Notes under the pieces: generated by a model
Database searches by the model: none
Told to the model about the DNA's origin: nothing
Seen by the model: only the letters and a program-made list of their open reading frames with translations
Shown here: one piece after another, positions 59,241-64,000 of the stretch
Numbering within the stretch: position 1 is the first letter of the stretch
Layout: the number at the start of each line of letters is the position of its first letter
Assembly: GCA_025890175.1 (NCBI GenBank)
Contig: JANPYM010000011.1
Coordinates: forward strand, 1,158,299 to 1,222,298
Length of the DNA: 64,000 nucleotides
Direction: 5' to 3'
DNA from: Ciborinia camelliae
Lineage: Eukaryota; Ascomycota; Leotiomycetes; Helotiales; Sclerotiniaceae
Made by a program: the position numbers and the translations under genes

Positions 59241-60602
59241 ATTTTTTTTTTTTTGGAGGTAAATTTAAAATATTAAAAAATATAAATTAATTTTTTTTTT
59301 ATATTAATTTTTATTATTATTGGATTTAAATTGATTCAAATAAATAATATAAAAGATTTTAATTTTTTTTTTTGTATATATAAAACTAAAAATATTATAA
59401 TAAATATAATTAAAAGAATATTTTAATTATTAAATTTTATATTATAATTATTTGTAATAAAATTTAAAATTTAAAATATATTTTTATTTTTATTTTTTTT
59501 TGTTATTAATTATTATTAGTATAATAAATTATTTTATATATTAACCAAATAAAGGATTTTTTAAATTATATTATAATATTAATATATAAAAAATGTTATA
59601 ACATTTTATATATTTTAATAAAATAAATTTATAAAAAAAATTATTAAATATTTTTTTGATTAAAAAAAAATTAACAAATTTATTTTTTAATTTAATAAAA
59701 AATTATTTAAATCTTAATTATTTAATATTTAAAAAAATGAAATTGTTTATTTTAAATAATAATATTAAAATTTATTTATTATTAACAAAATTTTTTATTT
59801 TAATTTAAATAAAATTTATTTTATTATAAAAAATATTTTATATATTTTTTATTTATTAAATAATATTAAAAATTCTTTTTTTATTTGTAATTTTTTTTAA
59901 ATTTCAAATTCGAAATATAATTAATTATAAATTGAAATTTATTTAAAAATTAAAATCTTTATTAACAAAAAATAAAAATATTTTTATAATATTAAAAATA
60001 ATATTATTTATTACAAATTTTGTAAATACAAATTATTTTATTTAATTATTTTATTAATAAAATATATATATTCAAAAATATTATTTTATTTTTGTATTAA
60101 CCTTTTCGATTTATTTATTAAATTTAAAATAATATAATATAAATTTATATTTTTGAATTTATAAAATATAAAGCAAATATTATTATAATTTTGTAATAAA
60201 TTGTAATTTTTAATTGAAAATAATAAAATTAAATAATTTATAAAATTTAAAAATATATTAAATAATTAATTTAATTATTTTTTTAATAAATATTTTTTTA
60301 TTTTTTGCAAAACAAAATATAAAATATTATTTTTTGATTATTTAATTAATTATAATTAATATTATATTAAAATTAAAGTTTAATAGTAATTTGATAATAA
60401 AATTTATAAATATATTTTATTATAATTAAATAAAAATCGAAAAGAAATAAAATATATTTTAATAAATTTATTATAAATATTTAATTTTTTGATAAATATA
60501 ATAATTATATATATATTACAAAATATTCCAATTTATATAAAGTTAATAATATTATTTTTTTAAAATTACTAAAATTTTAATATTATTAAAATAATTAATA
60601 AT
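59241..60602. repeat. Repeat R1, copy 2
   Basis: Colinear with 37431-38810. More RIP-changed than copy 1; the matching short frame carries stops. Confidence 0.75.
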
Positions 60603-60878
60603 TGTGACGAAGTTACAGGGGTACGGGTCACGTGACTAGCACGTGACCTACGATCACGTGCCTGGTGGTGAATGCTCTTCATTCCTATAGTATTAGGTTC
60701 TAGACATAGTATTCGCTTAGTATTATGCGCTAGGCACTAGCATCAGTTTAATATAGCTATCTAGGTCTATATAAGGTTCAACTATCTTGTATTTTTTTTT
60801 AATATTAGAATCTAGATTTTTATCAATACAAATATTAGCTTTCAAATCATTAGATTTCCAAATTGTCCTTGTAATACA
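60603..60878 (-). repeat. Repeat L, copy F
   Basis: Reverse copy. The ~150 bp from the CACGTG-bearing end are intact, while the other half is RIP-mutated (ATCTTGTATTTTTTTTTAAT). Abuts R2, as copy B does. Confidence 0.85.
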
Positions 60879-62066
60879 ATTTAGATTTTTAATTATATTT
60901 TTTAAAAGTTTAAAAAGAAAAAAAGAAAACTAATTTTTTATTTAAAATTATTAAAATTTTGTTTCGAAAGCTTTTATGTTAATATATAACATTATTAACA
61001 AATTTTAATTAATTATAGATTTATCCCGATCTTTTTGTTTTGTATAACAAGATTGAATATTATGCTTTATTTTTTTATTTTTTTAAATCAATTGTTTTTA
61101 TATTTTTTTTTACCTTTTTTTATTTTTTTTTATTTTTATATTAATTTATTTGTTATAGTTAATAATATTAGTAATAACAGTTTTAAACATTATTATTTTA
61201 TTATTTTCAAAATGAATGTTTTCAATTAATTTAATAATATTTTATTTATTGTTATTTAAGAAAAGTTAAACGAAATTTAATTTTAGTTTATTATAATTTC
61301 TAAATCTACAAAAATATTAGATTAAATAATTCAATTTTTATAAAAATATTATATTTTTATTTGAAATATTAAATATAAAATAAATTTTTAGAAGCAAATT
61401 TATTTAAACCTTTTTACAAAATTCGGTGAATACAAATAGTGTATTAGCAATTTGATTGCTACTATTGACAAACTAAATATCAAAATTGATAAAATTAAAA
61501 AGAATAATAATATTTTATAATTTTTTTTCAAAACAATTAATTAATATAATTTTTTTTGTATTCGAATTTTGTAATTAAAAAACAATCTCTATTATACTAT
61601 CAATAATCATACTATAATCAAAAAATGCTTTAACGATTTCCAAATTAATATATATTTTTAAGAATTTACTATTTTTAACATTATTACACAAATTCTTAAG
61701 CTACAAATTATTATTAATTCTGAAAAATTTTAAAATAAATAAATTTTAAATTAGTTTATCCAAAATTTCAATTTTTAGTATAATAAAATACATAAAAAGT
61801 TTAATATCAATTTTTATTTGTTTAATAACAATAAACATTGTATTTAATATATTTTTAATTATATTATCGATAATATTTATAAACTTATTTCCTTTAATAT
61901 TCAAAACAGTAAATTTCTTATATTTAATACAATTTTTGTAGTTTTTAACAAAATATACAATAATAAATATAAATCGATTTATATCGAAATAAATATAATA
62001 AAATTTTTTTAGGATATTTAATTATTTGTATTATTTTTTTTTAATTTTAAAAAGCTTATATACTAT
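60879..62066. repeat. Repeat R2, copy 2
   Basis: Colinear with 23367-24552. A 64-codon Phe/Leu-rich frame (61035-61229) is open here and is not a gene. Confidence 0.75.
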
Positions 62067-63104
62067 ATCTATTATTTTAATAAAATTATATAATACAATT
62101 TATATATTAAATTAAACAAAAAATATTTTAATAAAATTTCTAATAAATTGTTTTATAACTTTGATTTTATAATTATTAAACTTTATTAAATCGATAAGAA
62201 TATTTAGGTTATCAAGATTATTTGTTTTGTATAAAACTTTTTTTGTATTTTATTTTTTTTAAAGTTTATAATTAATAATAATTTATTCAAAAATCGATTT
62301 TTTTTGATCTTTATTATTAATATATTTAAAAACAATAGCAAAAGTTTTAGTAATTTTAAAAAAAAAAAAGTTTTTTTTTGTATTAAAAAATAAAAACAAA
62401 TTATTTGTAATAATAAATTTTATTTTAAATATTTTTAATTCAATTACAAAATTATAAATTATTTATAAAAATTTTGATTTTGGCTTATTAAAAATTTTAT
62501 AAACTATATTATAGTTTTTAAAACCTTTAAAATCTTTATTATTAATATTAAAATTAATTTTATTTTAATTATAATTTTTGCTACAAATTTTGAGATAAAA
62601 AATTAAAAACTTTTAAAAAAATTGTTTTAAAGATAATTTTGTTTTTTAATTATATTTTAAACTTTTTTTTTTTATATAATATATTAATTCTTTTTTTTTT
62701 TAATTATTTTTTAATAATAATTATTTTTATAAAATTATAAACGTTTTTTGTATTTTTAATAAATTCTTTATTTCAAATTATATTTTAAAAAAAAATAAAA
62801 AATATTTTTAAATATTAATTAATATATATATTTCAAATAATAATATTATTAATTAATCAAATTGTATAATTTTTTTTATTTATTGAAAATATTAATATTT
62901 TAATTTTTTTTAAATTATTTTTTGTTTATATTTTCAATAGCTTTAATTTATCTTTTATTATTTATTATATCAAAATTAAAATAAAATTTAATTTTTATTA
63001 ATAATTTATTATATATTTTTTAATTATTAAAATATAATTTTAGAAATTTATTATTAATATTAATTGATTTATAATTTATAATTATATTTTTAATTTTATT
63101 ATTT
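62067..63104. other. AT-only DNA, no gene seen
   Basis: Near-pure A/T between R2 and R3. No counterpart noticed elsewhere in the window. Confidence 0.5.
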
Positions 63105-64000
63105 GTAAGCTAAAGTTTATTAATAATCATTGTTTTTATAAATTTAATATTGTAATAAATATTCTCGGTTTTATAGCCGATATTAATTCTACAGTTTTTT
63201 CTTATGTTTTTGTGAAAAATATTATCGATGATAATTTTTTATTTATTTTTAAAAACAAAGAGACTAAATAGTTTATTTTTCTTTTTGATAATAATTAATT
63301 TGTTATTCTTAAAAAATAGAGTAAGCTTTAATATTATTATAATTATTTGTAATAGATTTATAAAAAACTTTTAATCGAAAAATTAGGTATTATAAATTTA
63401 TTTTAAAAAAAACTTAATTATATTAAATTTATTAAAATTTTATTTTAAAATAATATTTGTTATACATTTTTTTTTGTTAATAATAATAATTATTTTTTTG
63501 ATTAAATTTTTAAAAATAAATTTGCTTAAATTATTATAATTAATATTTATATTCTTTATATTCTTTATTATTATTATAATATTAAGATTTTTATGATTTT
63601 TATATAAAATATTATAAATTAACAAAAAAAATATATAACAAAAAATTTCAATTTGAAAAACTTTTTATTTATTTATTTTTTCGATTATATTAATATATTT
63701 TTTTTTTTGTTATTAATATTTTGTTTTTTTATTAACTTAATATTAATTATTATATAATTTTTAAAAAAAATGAAATATCAAATTGGATTTTTTGTTTTTA
63801 TAAAATATTATAAATTAAACTCAAAAAAATTTGTTAATTTATTTTAAAAAATCTTTTTAAAAATTTTATTATTATAAATTTCGCTTTATATGTAATCTTA
63901 ATAATATTCATCTAATAATTAAAGAAAAATATATACCTTTATTTTAATTATTAATAATTTAATATTATTTTACAAAAAAATAAATATTTTTTTTTTTTAA
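63105..64000. repeat. Repeat R3, copy 2, cut by the window end
   Basis: Colinear with 51523-52433; runs off the window. It retains a few more C and G near its start (TTCTCGGTTTTATAGCCGAT) than copy 1. Confidence 0.7.

Overview
The window is nuclear DNA of a filamentous ascomycete (Pezizomycotina; Leotiomycetes such as the Botrytis/Sclerotinia group is my best guess from the proteins, without a search). The evidence is short 45-90 bp GT-AG introns, canonical fungal housekeeping proteins, microsatellite-rich intergenic DNA, and a huge AT-only block of the kind made by repeat-induced point mutation (RIP).

Region 1 (1-20,100) is compact euchromatin with nine recognisable genes and one orphan: a YCII-domain protein (+), an unrecognised 153-aa protein (-), 60S acidic ribosomal protein P1 (-), a DUF2408-like protein with three IDxxRVDGxF repeats (+), the Fe-S adaptor LTO1 (-), cytosolic methionyl-tRNA synthetase (+), a small 'calcofluor white hypersensitive' membrane-anchored protein (-), a dysferlin/peroxin-domain protein of the Spo73/Mug65 type (+), the mitochondrial back-translocase GUF1/LepA (-) and the spindle-checkpoint HORMA protein MAD2 (+). 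Exon structures were worked out by hand and all keep frame. There is no operon logic. LTO1/MetRS and GUF1/MAD2 are divergent pairs with short shared promoters, and translation is a loose common theme (P1, MetRS, GUF1, LTO1).

Region 2 (about 20,440-21,000) is a sharp boundary. Composition collapses from ordinary to almost pure A/T within about 500 bp, and a 275-bp dispersed repeat (called L here) sits at the edge.

Region 3 (about 21,000-64,000, cut by the window end) is a gene-free AT desert of at least 43 kb. It consists of RIP-degraded, nested transposable elements, simple-sequence and minisatellite blocks, and a handful of GC-containing islands. I resolve: six L copies; seven copies of a 190-bp TGTCA...TGACA element (E2); two 5-bp-TSD solo LTRs (E3); a polypurine-tract/LTR junction (21.78 kb); two large inverted duplications and three large direct duplications; a 2.7-kb run of tandem repeats (24.9-27.6 kb) including a 590-bp polypurine block and a 12-bp minisatellite with zoned variants; a folded GC island at 27.7 kb; a 1.1-kb non-RIPped island with a minisatellite and a 137-bp foldback MITE (40.6-41.75 kb); and palindromic islands at 21.3 and 34.6 kb. 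Size, emptiness and composition fit a regional centromere/pericentromere or a subtelomeric AT isochore. The sequence alone cannot decide which.
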